From Flavobacteriales bacterium (GTDB lineage: Bacteria > Bacteroidota > Bacteroidia > Flavobacteriales_G > Salibacteraceae), in the NCBI GenBank assembly GCA_020435995.1, contig JAGQYO010000003.1, positions 1-64,000 of the forward strand: a DNA stretch of 64,000 bases, given 5' to 3'. Each line of letters opens with the position of its first letter. The first letter of the stretch is position 1. A program made the translations under genes and the position numbers. Shown here piece by piece: positions 8,376 to 16,895 of this stretch. Below the pieces are notes generated by a model that worked only from the letters and a program-made list of their open reading frames with translations, was not told where the DNA came from and did not search any database.

Positions 8376-8446
8376 AATCGAGCATTTTAAAGGGTTAATA
8401 AATCATTCGTACTCTACTTTTTGTTTTAATTGTTAATTCATTTATT

Positions 8447-8542
8447 GAATGCTGATGACGCAGATCGCTATAATCAAAAAGAGATTCGTTTATTCTTATT
8501 TTTTTATCCGCGATTCTCATAAGCATCAGTGTTATCGTGTTC
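8447..8542. repeat. intergenic palindromic repeat, copy 6
   Basis: Shorter, diverged copy (left arm GAATGCTGATGACGCAGATC, right arm ATCAGTGTTATCGTGTTC) in tandem with copy 7 between trpB2 and the HyuB gene. Confidence 0.85.
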
Positions 8543-8566
8543 TATCACTTTTCTGTTTGGATAATG

Positions 8567-8663
8567 GAACGCGGATGACGCAGATCTTTATGATCTAAAT
8601 ATGATTTGATTATTCTCATTTTTTTATCTGCGTTTATCATAACAATCAGCGTTATCTGTGTTC
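8567..8663. repeat. intergenic palindromic repeat, copy 7
   Basis: Copy of about 97 bp with left arm GAACGCGGATGACGCAGATC and right arm ATCAGCGTTATCTGTGTTC. It begins 6 nt after the HyuB stop codon (transcription runs right to left). Confidence 0.9.
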
Positions 8664-8669
8664 TATTTT

Positions 8670-10337
8670 TTATAAGCCATATTCGTTTACAGCTTGCTCT
8701 TTATCTATTATTTCGTTTTTTAAATCTTGTTCTACTGCTTCTCTATCTCTTTCTTTTGGATTTCCATAACCTCCACCACCACCAGCTATTTGATGATAAA
8801 TAGTGCCAGATGGAATGTTCTCCACTATATCTTTACTCATTGGCACATGCGTTTTTCCATCGGGATAAGTAAGGGTTATGCTATTTAACACGCTGCCTTT
8901 CCCACCAAAAAGTCCATAATTCGGTTCTACATCTCCATCACCAAACACAACCATTGTGGCATTATCTCCACCCATTTTAATCATGGTTTCAACGCCAAGT
9001 CCGCCCCTCCACTTTCCAACTCCGCCAGAATTTTGGAGGTATTCGTGTTTTAAAATCAAATGCGGAGTCTGTTGTTCGTACATTTCATAATCCTGATCCA
9101 ACAACCCGCCCGATGCGTCAATCATGCCTATATGATCATACCCGTCGTCACCTTCTAAGGCTCCAGAGCCGCCTTTCAATCCCATAAAACAGATATCGAC
9201 ATACTTCTCGCCCGTTCTTGGATGATCTCCTGTAAATAATGAACAGAGTAAATGATTCCAACCAGCGGTAACTCGGTGTGGCATGGCAGGACCCAGAGCT
9301 TTAAAAATGGAATCGGCTACTTGCGGACATAAGTGATTGCCGAATGTGGTGGCTTTGGGATAGGAGGCATTTAAAATCGTTCCTTCAGGTACGATGTAGG
9401 TCAATGGCCTGAGCATACCTTGGTTGTGAGGAATGTTGGGGTTGACCATTTGCAAAAACGTGAGTGTAATGGCCGAACATGAAGATGTATAAGTCCCGTT
9501 TACAAATCCATTGGTTTGTACCGATGTTTCTGAAAAATCAAAAGTGATATCCTCGTTATGGACAGTAATCTTTGCTTTTATTTCGAATTTGGAACCCGGG
9601 TGTTTACCGTCGTAATAAACCATGCTGCTGCCTTCATAAATTCCATTTGGTACCGAGGCAATTTCAGAACGCATCATGGTTTCGGTGCTGTTAAAAAGCT
9701 CTAGTTTATGTGCTTCATAGCACTCGATTCCATATTTAGAAACCAGAGCGTTGAGTCGTCTTTCACCCAAACTACAAGCACCTATCTGGGCTTTTATATC
9801 CTCTTGCACCATGGTGAGTCGGATGTTGGCAAAAATCAAATTCCAAACATCTTCTCTTAGCTTTCCTTTTTCGTAGAGTTTTACGGCGGGAATTCTCAAT
9901 GCTTCTTGCCAAACTTCGGTGGCGTTGGGGTTATAACCGCCCTGCACTGCTCCACCAATATCCGCCTGATGTCCTTTTGCTGCCGACCAGCCAATTAATG
10001 TTCCATCACAAAAAATGGGTTTGAATATGGCTACATCGTTGTTTTGGTTTCCCATGGAAAATACATCGTTGTGTATGATGACATCGCCTTGGAAAATATC
10101 ATCTCCATATTGGTCTAAAATAACCTTGCAAACAGGACCCAATGAAAAGCTCAAAATAGGAAGGTTCTCCGTTTGCTCCAGCATATTTCCCTCAGCGTCA
10201 TACAGTCCAGTAACAAAATCCTTAGCCTCACATAATATCGGTGAACGCGTCGTTTTTGTCAATGAAATACTCATTTCATCGGTAATAGACTTAAACGCGC
10301 GTTGGAATATGCTGAGTAATATTTTATCTATCTCCAT
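8670..10337 (-). CDS. hydantoinase B / acetone-carboxylase-type subunit (HyuB-like)
   Basis: 555-residue member of the HyuB family (N-methylhydantoinase B, 5-oxoprolinase C-half, acetone carboxylase AcxB, acetophenone carboxylase subunits). Recognisable segments are the N-terminal SITDEMSISLTKTTRSP, HNDVFSMGNQ and GHQADIGG with likely metal ligands, and the C-terminal AGGGGGYGNP. HyuA/HyuB pairs use ATP to activate amide or carbonyl substrates. Its partner is encoded just upstream (10484-12610). In the anaerobic indoleacetate pathway a HyuA/HyuB-like pair opens the oxindole ring amide. No third small subunit typical of acetone carboxylase is adjacent, so amide hydrolysis is favoured over carboxylation. 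Confidence 0.85.
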   Translation of the reverse strand: MEIDKILLSIFQRAFKSITDEMSISLTKTTRSPILCEAKDFVTGLYDAEGNMLEQTENLPILSFSLGPVCKVILDQYGDDIFQGDVIIHNDVFSMGNQNNDVAIFKPIFCDGTLIGWSAAKGHQADIGGAVQGGYNPNATEVWQEALRIPAVKLYEKGKLREDVWNLIFANIRLTMVQEDIKAQIGACSLGERRLNALVSKYGIECYEAHKLELFNSTETMMRSEIASVPNGIYEGSSMVYYDGKHPGSKFEIKAKITVHNEDITFDFSETSVQTNGFVNGTYTSSCSAITLTFLQMVNPNIPHNQGMLRPLTYIVPEGTILNASYPKATTFGNHLCPQVADSIFKALGPAMPHRVTAGWNHLLCSLFTGDHPRTGEKYVDICFMGLKGGSGALEGDDGYDHIGMIDASGGLLDQDYEMYEQQTPHLILKHEYLQNSGGVGKWRGGLGVETMIKMGGDNATMVVFGDGDVEPNYGLFGGKGSVLNSITLTYPDGKTHVPMSKDIVENIPSGTIYHQIAGGGGGYGNPKERDREAVEQDLKNEIIDKEQAVNEYGL

Positions 10338-10375
10338 AATAGAATTTATTTCTTGAAGAAGAATGATGAATTATA

Positions 10376-10492
10376 GAACGCTGGTAACGCGGATCTTTAT
10401 GATTAAAAAATGATTTACTCTCGCTCATATTTCTAATTCTGTGGTTTTCTTTTTATCTACATTCATCATAACTAACAGTGCCATCAGCATTC
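10376..10492. repeat. intergenic palindromic repeat, copy 8
   Basis: Copy between HyuA and HyuB genes, left arm GAACGCTGGTAACGCGGATC, right arm CAGTGCCATCAGCATTCC. The right arm overlaps the HyuA 3' end: GAATGCTGA on the minus strand encodes Glu-Cys-stop. Confidence 0.88.
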
Positions 10493-12610
10493 CATCTTTT
10501 CTGCGTTCATAGTATTAAATCCATTGGGCATCAGATGTCTGTTATAGACAATAAAGGCACCTCCAATTCCTGTTTCGCAATTGTAACTTTCGCCTAGAAA
10601 AACGGTTGTATTGACCTGCTCAATAATGGCTGGCCCACATATTTTGAAATTGCTTTTTAAAATATCGCCGTCATATACAGGCACCTCTTGCATGACATCA
10701 TTCTCAGGCACGTAAGCTCTTCTTCTACCTTTTAAGGCTTCTTCAAGCGTTTCGACCCCCTTTGTGATATTTCCAGATAATGAATGTGGCTTTTCTGTAA
10801 TTCCTATGGCTCTAAAACGAAGGTTGATCAATTCCAATTCGGTTCCTTCTTCTTTGAGTTCGTAGCCAAATTGTCGGTTATGCTCTTTGTGAAATTTCTC
10901 TTTTATACTCTCTAAATCAAAGTTGAAAAGATCGTCCATACTCACTTCTAGGGGTACTTCGTGATATTGGCCGATGTATCGCAAATCGAGCGAGGGCACA
11001 TATTCTATTTTGTCTTCTGCAATGCCTTCGGCGAGTAAGGTACTGATTGCCTCAGCTTTCATTTCATCGTACAATTTCAAAAAATCACCTCTATTGATTT
11101 CTGAAAGCTTGCTCAAATAAGATCGTACATAATCGTGTTTGAGATCGCCGAGAAGCATACCAGCCGCACAAAAAATAGGTGCGACACTCGGTACCACAAA
11201 CATTGGAATCTCCAGTTCACGGCAAATCTCGCCAGCATGAATTGAACCAGCCCCACCGGCGCAAATCATCAAAAACTCTCTTGGATCGTAGCCTCTTTCA
11301 ACCGAAACCTGACGTACACCTTGAGCCATGTTCATATTGATTACTCGGTACATTCCGGCGGCTGCTCCTTCGGCACTTAAGCCCAGTGGCTCTCCAAGTA
11401 CCTTTTCGGTTGTCTTTAACGCTTTATCCTTGTTGAGTTTGTACTTCCCGCCCGCAAAAAAATCGGGATCGAGGTAGCCTAAAATTAGGTCGGCATCAGT
11501 ACAGGCGGGTTTTTCACCTCCTCGGTCATAGGAAATTGGCCCAGGCAATGAACCCGCACTTTTGGGGCCCATTTGGAGCAATCCGCCCTTATCTACCCAA
11601 CCAATACTTCCGCCACCAGCCCCTATGGTAATGATATCTAAGGTGGGAAGTGCGACACGGTATCTGTCAATATCAGCATCGGTACTGGTTACACATTGCT
11701 TGTTTACAACCAAGGAAGCATCGAAACTTGTGCCTCCCATATCCATGGTAATGCAGTTATCATATCCCAATAAATTGGCGTAATAAGCTCCCGCAATAGG
11801 TGCGGCAGCAGGGCCCGAAAGCACAGTCACCGCCGCAATTTTTCCAGCAATTTCGGGTGTCACAACTCCCCCATTGGATTGCATGATCATCAGTTTACCG
11901 TTGAAATTGAGTTTTTTTAGTTTTCCTAAAAGCGATTTTAAATAGGAGTCAACCACCACACCGATGTAGGCATTTACCACCGTGGTGCTCACCCTTTCGT
12001 AAAATCGAACAGAAGGTAAAACTTCGTACGACGCTGAGATAAAAATATCGGGAAGGGCTTTTCTCAAGTATTCTGTCGCTTGTTTTTCATTCTCATTGTT
12101 GAGGTAAGAATTCATAAAACAAAGGGCTACAGCGCGAACCTCTTCCGCCTTTAATATGGAAATAATGGCATCCAATTCAGCGAAATCAACTCCTTGTAAC
12201 ACTTTTCCTTCGGCATCAATTCTTTCGTCGATGGTATATCGCAAATACCGAGGAACCAGTGGAACAACATTTTTGTAGTGGTTGTTATAACGTTCCTCTC
12301 GAATACCTCGTCGCATTTCAAGCGCATCTCGAAATCCTTTGGTTGTAATGAGGGCAGTTTTAGCACCGCCATGAGTGAGGAGGGCATTAGTGGCTACCGT
12401 AGTTCCGTGAACAATGGTGTCGATATGATCAATAAAATCGGCAACTGGTAGGTTAAGTTTTTCGGCAACTTCTTTTAAACCTGTGATAAATCCTTCGGAA
12501 GAATCTTCTGGTGTTGATAGTGTTTTGTGGACAATAGAATAACCATCGTCCGCTACCAAAAAGAAGTCGGTAAACGTTCCTCCTACATCGATGCCAATTT
12601 TGTATTTCAT
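10484..12610 (-). CDS. hydantoinase A / acetone-carboxylase-type subunit (HyuA-like)
   Basis: 708-residue ASKHA-fold ATPase of the HyuA/5-oxoprolinase/acetone carboxylase alpha family. The phosphate loop is GIDVGGTFTD at residues 5-14. HGTTVATNALL, TVLSGPAAAP, MDMGGTSFD and IGAGGGSI follow in the family order, with a C-terminal domain (about 500-700) ending near FLGES. It likely phosphorylates an amide or enol substrate that HyuB then processes. With HyuB it may hydrolyse a lactam ring in an indole-type pathway; hydantoin, oxoproline or ketone carboxylation are alternatives. The C-terminal Glu-Cys and stop are formed by repeat copy 8. Repeat copy 9 lies 13 nt upstream of the start. Confidence 0.87.
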   Translation of the reverse strand: MKYKIGIDVGGTFTDFFLVADDGYSIVHKTLSTPEDSSEGFITGLKEVAEKLNLPVADFIDHIDTIVHGTTVATNALLTHGGAKTALITTKGFRDALEMRRGIREERYNNHYKNVVPLVPRYLRYTIDERIDAEGKVLQGVDFAELDAIISILKAEEVRAVALCFMNSYLNNENEKQATEYLRKALPDIFISASYEVLPSVRFYERVSTTVVNAYIGVVVDSYLKSLLGKLKKLNFNGKLMIMQSNGGVVTPEIAGKIAAVTVLSGPAAAPIAGAYYANLLGYDNCITMDMGGTSFDASLVVNKQCVTSTDADIDRYRVALPTLDIITIGAGGGSIGWVDKGGLLQMGPKSAGSLPGPISYDRGGEKPACTDADLILGYLDPDFFAGGKYKLNKDKALKTTEKVLGEPLGLSAEGAAAGMYRVINMNMAQGVRQVSVERGYDPREFLMICAGGAGSIHAGEICRELEIPMFVVPSVAPIFCAAGMLLGDLKHDYVRSYLSKLSEINRGDFLKLYDEMKAEAISTLLAEGIAEDKIEYVPSLDLRYIGQYHEVPLEVSMDDLFNFDLESIKEKFHKEHNRQFGYELKEEGTELELINLRFRAIGITEKPHSLSGNITKGVETLEEALKGRRRAYVPENDVMQEVPVYDGDILKSNFKICGPAIIEQVNTTVFLGESYNCETGIGGAFIVYNRHLMPNGFNTMNAEKMEC

Positions 12611-12623
12611 AGTTTTATAAATG

Positions 12624-12733
12624 GAACGCTGATGACGTGGATTCTTTATGATTTAAATATGATTTGCTATTACCCATATTTTCGGCTCCTTTTTGTATCT
12701 GCGATGATCATAACCATCAGTGTTATCTGCGTC
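12624..12733. repeat. intergenic palindromic repeat, copy 9
   Basis: Full copy with left arm GAACGCTGATGACGTGGATT and right arm CATCAGTGTTATCTGCGTCC, immediately upstream of the HyuA start and in tandem with the half-copy 10. Confidence 0.88.
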
Positions 12734-12747
12734 CTATATGAATGATT

Positions 12748-12803
12748 GAACGCGGATGACGAGGGTTCTATAAGATTAAAATATGATTTGCACTTACTCA
12801 TTT
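12748..12803. repeat. intergenic palindromic repeat, copy 10 (left half only)
   Basis: Starts with GAACGCGGATGACGAGGG and continues through the ATGATTTGCACTTACTCATT centre, but the right arm is missing. It ends about 20 nt from the stop of the dehydrogenase/hydratase gene. No copy was seen to the right of this point in the window. Confidence 0.8.
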
Positions 12804-12824
12804 CTTCATTCTTCTATCCATAAT

Positions 12825-14843
12825 TTAAGAATGCTTAAACTCTGCTTTTGCCCTAGGGCCATTTTCCAAGAAATTATTTAACCCTACCCGCATATCCTCA
12901 GTGAGAATACACTCTCCAAATAGTTTAGATTCTAGCTCAAGTGCCTCTTCTAGCGGTAGTTTTATTCCTTCATAAATTGCTCGGTTCATGATCTCGTCAA
13001 TCTTCTTACTCAAATGCCCAATGTTTATCTCTTTTGGGCTCAAATTTTCAGCGCTTCCACCTTTCATAAAATCTCTTGGTTCCACTTCTCCGTTTACCAA
13101 TTGTTTGGCAAATGCCACGGCTCCTTCAATCAAATCCCCTTCGATTTCGCGATCTACCAGTCCAATTTCAGAAGCTTCGGCACCAGAAATGGGTCTTGCA
13201 GTTCTTAGTATTTCTGCGGCTATATCAACACCAACCAACCTTGGGAGTCGCTGAGTACCACCCGCTCCGGGAATAAAGCCTAGGTTAACTTCTGGCTGGC
13301 AAGCAACAACCGGTAACCCTTTTTTGGCCACGCGAGCCGTACAAGTAATGGCCAATTCGTTTCCACCGCCAAACGCAAATCCATTTAACGCACAAACTGT
13401 AGGTTTTTTACACTTTTCGATGGTGTTGATTAGCTGCTGGAAGGTGTGCGAATTGTTGTAGCCCTCTTCGGGTGTTTTTAATGCCGCGAGCATATTGATA
13501 TCCGCACCTGAAACAAAAGCCTTGGTTCCAAATCCAGTAATGACAATTCCGTCCACACTCGCATCGTTTTCGGCAATTTCAATTTCGGCTTTCAACTCTG
13601 TAAGTACACCGAGGTTCAAGGCATTCAGCACCTTGGGTCTTCTAATGGTGAGTACAGAAATATTGTCTCTTTTTTTATGGATGATTCTCGAAATTTTCCA
13701 TCCTCCATCGGACTTTGCTTTATCTAAAGATTTAGGAAATGGGAAATCGGTGTGTTCTGCGCACCACTCTTTAACTAAGGCATGTGCCTCATCAATTCCG
13801 ATTTTATTCATGAGGGTAAACGGTGCAGCAATTACCAACGCTATTTCCGTAGCCATGTCTAGGTCATCTACCGAGGTTATACCCAAATCAATAATGTAGC
13901 AACACAAGGCGAAATAACCTCCAAGAAATTGTTTTCTCAATACCTCAGCTTTTGCCGGGTCAACTTCTACTTCTTCACCTCTTTTGGCCGTATCCCATGC
14001 AGTACGATTGGCTACAGCTTGTTGCAAGAGTTTGGGCGAACGAAACCACTGGATATGTGTTTCGCGCATTTCTTCCAGCCCGTGATTGGTAATTGGATTT
14101 CCACCAGTGAGGTTTAAAGCCGTAAATGGTCCAACTCCTTGATGAAGTGTTTTTCTGGCGATGGCATCAATCTCCTTTACAGTTCCATATCCTTTTTCTA
14201 AACACAGAATTGCTAATTCACACAGTCCTTCAAAAATAGGATCGATGGCGTAGCCATAAGAACTAGCTACTTCAATAGGCACCTTTCCAATTGCTTCGTA
14301 AAACCCAAGTAAATCTGCTGTAATTTGTGGGTCGGTGTCTTTTCCTGGCACCACTTCAACAACTGGATTTCGCTCTGCTGGAAAAAAGTAATGGGTAACC
14401 AAACATCTACTCTTGTTGGCAATATTTCTGAAAATAACTTCGGGTTGCATGTGTGATGAGTTGGACAAAAACAGGCATGAATCATCAGTTAAGGCTTCTA
14501 CTTGTTTGAAAATAATATCCTTAATTTTTCCGTCTTCAGTAGCGGCTTCGAGTACCACATTCGATCCCCTGATGGCATCATAGTTCGAGGTGTAGGTAAT
14601 GCTATTTCGCATGGTGTCGGCCATTTGCTTTTTAAAAGCGCCTGACTCTTCACCTTTGCTAATCTTTTTTTCAATTTTGGCTTTAGCCGCGGCCAGAGCA
14701 TCTTCTGAAATATCTACTATTACAAATTCAACATTGTTTTTCCAAAATACTTTAGCGAAGTGCAAACAAATATCTGGACCAATTTGCCCTGCGCCAATAA
14801 CCGATAACTTGGAAATGTTTAAGTTTTTATAATGGTATGCCAT
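12825..14843 (-). CDS. 3-hydroxyacyl-CoA dehydrogenase / enoyl-CoA hydratase fusion
   Basis: 672-residue bifunctional protein with the dehydrogenase first (Rossmann motif GAGQIGPD near residue 17, catalytic His in LVTHYFFP) and a crotonase domain from about residue 390. Both crotonase glutamates are present, in FAFGGGNELAI and QPEVNLGFIPGAGGTQ. This order is the reverse of FadB/MFE-1 and resembles archaeal 3-hydroxyacyl-CoA dehydrogenase/hydratase fusions. It would hydrate an enoyl-CoA and oxidise the 3-hydroxyacyl-CoA, giving the thiolase substrate. It is the only hydratase and 3-hydroxyacyl-CoA dehydrogenase in the cluster, so it could also take the ring-derived dienoyl-CoA, but that is not supported by any specific motif. 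Confidence 0.88.
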   Translation of the reverse strand: MAYHYKNLNISKLSVIGAGQIGPDICLHFAKVFWKNNVEFVIVDISEDALAAAKAKIEKKISKGEESGAFKKQMADTMRNSITYTSNYDAIRGSNVVLEAATEDGKIKDIIFKQVEALTDDSCLFLSNSSHMQPEVIFRNIANKSRCLVTHYFFPAERNPVVEVVPGKDTDPQITADLLGFYEAIGKVPIEVASSYGYAIDPIFEGLCELAILCLEKGYGTVKEIDAIARKTLHQGVGPFTALNLTGGNPITNHGLEEMRETHIQWFRSPKLLQQAVANRTAWDTAKRGEEVEVDPAKAEVLRKQFLGGYFALCCYIIDLGITSVDDLDMATEIALVIAAPFTLMNKIGIDEAHALVKEWCAEHTDFPFPKSLDKAKSDGGWKISRIIHKKRDNISVLTIRRPKVLNALNLGVLTELKAEIEIAENDASVDGIVITGFGTKAFVSGADINMLAALKTPEEGYNNSHTFQQLINTIEKCKKPTVCALNGFAFGGGNELAITCTARVAKKGLPVVACQPEVNLGFIPGAGGTQRLPRLVGVDIAAEILRTARPISGAEASEIGLVDREIEGDLIEGAVAFAKQLVNGEVEPRDFMKGGSAENLSPKEINIGHLSKKIDEIMNRAIYEGIKLPLEEALELESKLFGECILTEDMRVGLNNFLENGPRAKAEFKHS

Positions 14844-15000
14844 TTTTTTCTATTTATAATTTAGGGTTAAAAAATTTGTCGAAATTTAGATACACACATT
14901 GCCAGAAAATAGGACTTACAACATATCCGCTAGTGGTCGTTATCCGTTTTTTTAATTATCAGATATGCTTCCAAGGCAGTATGTACAATGGAAAAATTCA

Positions 15001-16893
15001 TTATTTCACGACTGCTGTCTTATTGAGTTTTGTGCCTGGCTCGGTATCGATACTTTCTGGTACTGAATTGGGTTTTTTCTTGTTGTTGACATAATACTTT
15101 TGGGCAATTATGGCAGCTCCAAGCGAAACACTATGTTGCGGCACTTCTACTATTTGAATGTCGGTGCCAAAGCGTTCGTTTAACAATGAAAGCAAATAAG
15201 GATGGTTATCAATTACACCACCAATCATAACCGTAGGTACATCTGGTAGCAATTTCATTTTGGCTACTTTGTTGGCAATAGACAAGTAAATTCCCTTTGA
15301 GATATCTTCAATTGAAATGCCGTCAAAAATCCAGTTCATGATTTCTGTTTTGGCAAAAACAGCACAAAAGCTATTAAGCTCTTTGCTGTTGTTGGACCTT
15401 GCCGCTAAATGGCTCATTTCCGATACTTCAATTTCGGCTCTGTCGGCAATTTCTGATAAAAACGATCCCGTACCCGCAGCACATTTGTCATTCATGTAGA
15501 AATTAGCCACCGCATTGTTTTCATCACAGTGAATTACTTTTATATCCTCTCCGCCAATATCTATAATGTTCTTCCTTCCTTTGATATCCCGTGATACCCC
15601 TGCGGCGGCACAATTAATCTCGGTTTTAACTATGTCGGATTCAATAAAATGTTTTCTACCGTAACCCGTAGCACAGCTGTATTTAATATCAAAATCGCTT
15701 TGTATGGCCTGCATAACCTGGCGATGTGCCAAGCGCTCCTTATTGAGAGTTTGAAGGGTGTACCTGAATACTACATTTTGTTTTTCGTCAATCACCGTAA
15801 ACTTGATGTAGGCCGAACCTAAATCAACACCGAGAAAACAATCTCCACCTTGATAAACTACCGAAGATTTTTTGTCTTTAACGATACCCTTCTTAATAAT
15901 ACCTCGGCTAAAAGAACCTGCTGCTCCCGGAATTCTTGAAGAAATATTTTTATTGGTCATGGCTTTCACCATATTGGTAAATGCCAGATTGAGCGAGGTT
16001 CTTACATAGTGTTTTTTTCCATATTCAACTATTTTACCGTTGAAATAGTCAATTTCGGTTTGTCGGTTATTAATCACGTCTCCAGCAAGCGATGGAAAAT
16101 GGTTTCCGCCTTTGCGGAGGTACCGCATACATTGGCGAATAAAATCATCGGGAAAACGAATTTTTTCAGCCTCAGCTACCAAAACAGCTTCACTTATGAT
16201 TTGTTCAATTAGCTCAACGGTATCGGGATCGGCCATTGCCTCGGCCATGGTGAGCCTTCCCACTCCGCACAAGGCGCTTAGTGAGGAATTGAGAATTGTT
16301 TTTTCCCAACTTCTTTTTAGAATTTCAAACGAATCGATTGATTTGGTTAACAGCCCCACATCGGTGAGGTATTTAGCAAATTCCTTGGCCTCTTCGCTTT
16401 TGTTGTCATCAATAGAACCGATGTAGTTTGGCGGAGTAAAAAAGGTGACGTTCACTACATTTGGAGCAGATAGATTGCCCGCGTAATTGACCACCATTCG
16501 CAGTACCCTATCGCTTCCAAAAATCGGAATCAAAAGCTCTTCCACATCAATCCCATTCTGGGCAGAAACAATCGTTAAATCATCCTGTTTGAATTCTAAA
16601 GCTTCTTTTGCTGCGCTTTTAATTTGATAAGATTTAAGGGCAAAAACCAAAAAGTCCAAATCGAGCTTGGCCTTGGTCATTTCTTCAATGGTAGAATAGA
16701 TTTTGTCGAAGTAAGTAACCGACTCCATCTTTCCCTCCAGCTTGATGCCTTCGCTTTTTATCTGATTGAGTTTGATTTTGTTGCGCACACAAAGTGTAAC
16801 GTCACAGCCAGCCTCTTTCAACTTCACAGCCATGATCATTCCTACTGGACCTAATCCAACAATGGCAACTTTTATGTCTTTAGGGTTTCTCAT
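15001..16893 (-). CDS. ketopantoate-reductase-like dehydrogenase fused to BadF/BcrA-type activator ATPase
   Basis: A 630-residue fusion. Residues 1 to about 320 are a ketopantoate reductase (ApbA/PanE) family dehydrogenase: GLGPVG at 13-18, catalytic Lys198 in SWEKTILNS, and Glu280 in RQTEIDYFNG. Residues of about 350-610 are a BadF/BadG/BcrA/BcrD ATPase: GVDLGSAYIK, IDIGGED, Cys471 in NDKCAAGTG and Cys510 in SFCAVFAKTE, the Cys pair that holds a [4Fe-4S] cluster between two subunits. PanE-family enzymes include D-2-hydroxyacid (mandelate) dehydrogenases. A dehydrogenase making a 2-hydroxyacid joined to the activator of a 2-hydroxyacyl-CoA dehydratase would be coherent. It starts 2 nt after the BcrB-like gene. 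Confidence 0.85.
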   Translation of the reverse strand: MRNPKDIKVAIVGLGPVGMIMAVKLKEAGCDVTLCVRNKIKLNQIKSEGIKLEGKMESVTYFDKIYSTIEEMTKAKLDLDFLVFALKSYQIKSAAKEALEFKQDDLTIVSAQNGIDVEELLIPIFGSDRVLRMVVNYAGNLSAPNVVNVTFFTPPNYIGSIDDNKSEEAKEFAKYLTDVGLLTKSIDSFEILKRSWEKTILNSSLSALCGVGRLTMAEAMADPDTVELIEQIISEAVLVAEAEKIRFPDDFIRQCMRYLRKGGNHFPSLAGDVINNRQTEIDYFNGKIVEYGKKHYVRTSLNLAFTNMVKAMTNKNISSRIPGAAGSFSRGIIKKGIVKDKKSSVVYQGGDCFLGVDLGSAYIKFTVIDEKQNVVFRYTLQTLNKERLAHRQVMQAIQSDFDIKYSCATGYGRKHFIESDIVKTEINCAAAGVSRDIKGRKNIIDIGGEDIKVIHCDENNAVANFYMNDKCAAGTGSFLSEIADRAEIEVSEMSHLAARSNNSKELNSFCAVFAKTEIMNWIFDGISIEDISKGIYLSIANKVAKMKLLPDVPTVMIGGVIDNHPYLLSLLNERFGTDIQIVEVPQHSVSLGAAIIAQKYYVNNKKKPNSVPESIDTEPGTKLNKTAVVK

Positions 16894-16895
16894 AA

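Noticed and set aside
8670-12610. Reading HyuA/HyuB as acetone or acetophenone carboxylase
   Set aside because: No third small subunit (AcxC-like) or extra Apc subunits are adjacent, and HyuB is shorter than AcxB. The family alone cannot exclude it, so amide hydrolysis was preferred, not proven.
1-12803. CRISPR array from repeated units
   Set aside because: Copies are 95-120 bp, diverged, irregularly spaced by genes, and there are no short uniform repeat-spacer units or cas genes.
13495-13899. 134-codon plus-strand open frame inside the dehydrogenase/hydratase gene
   Set aside because: It is the shadow of a well supported minus-strand gene; its translation resembles no protein family.
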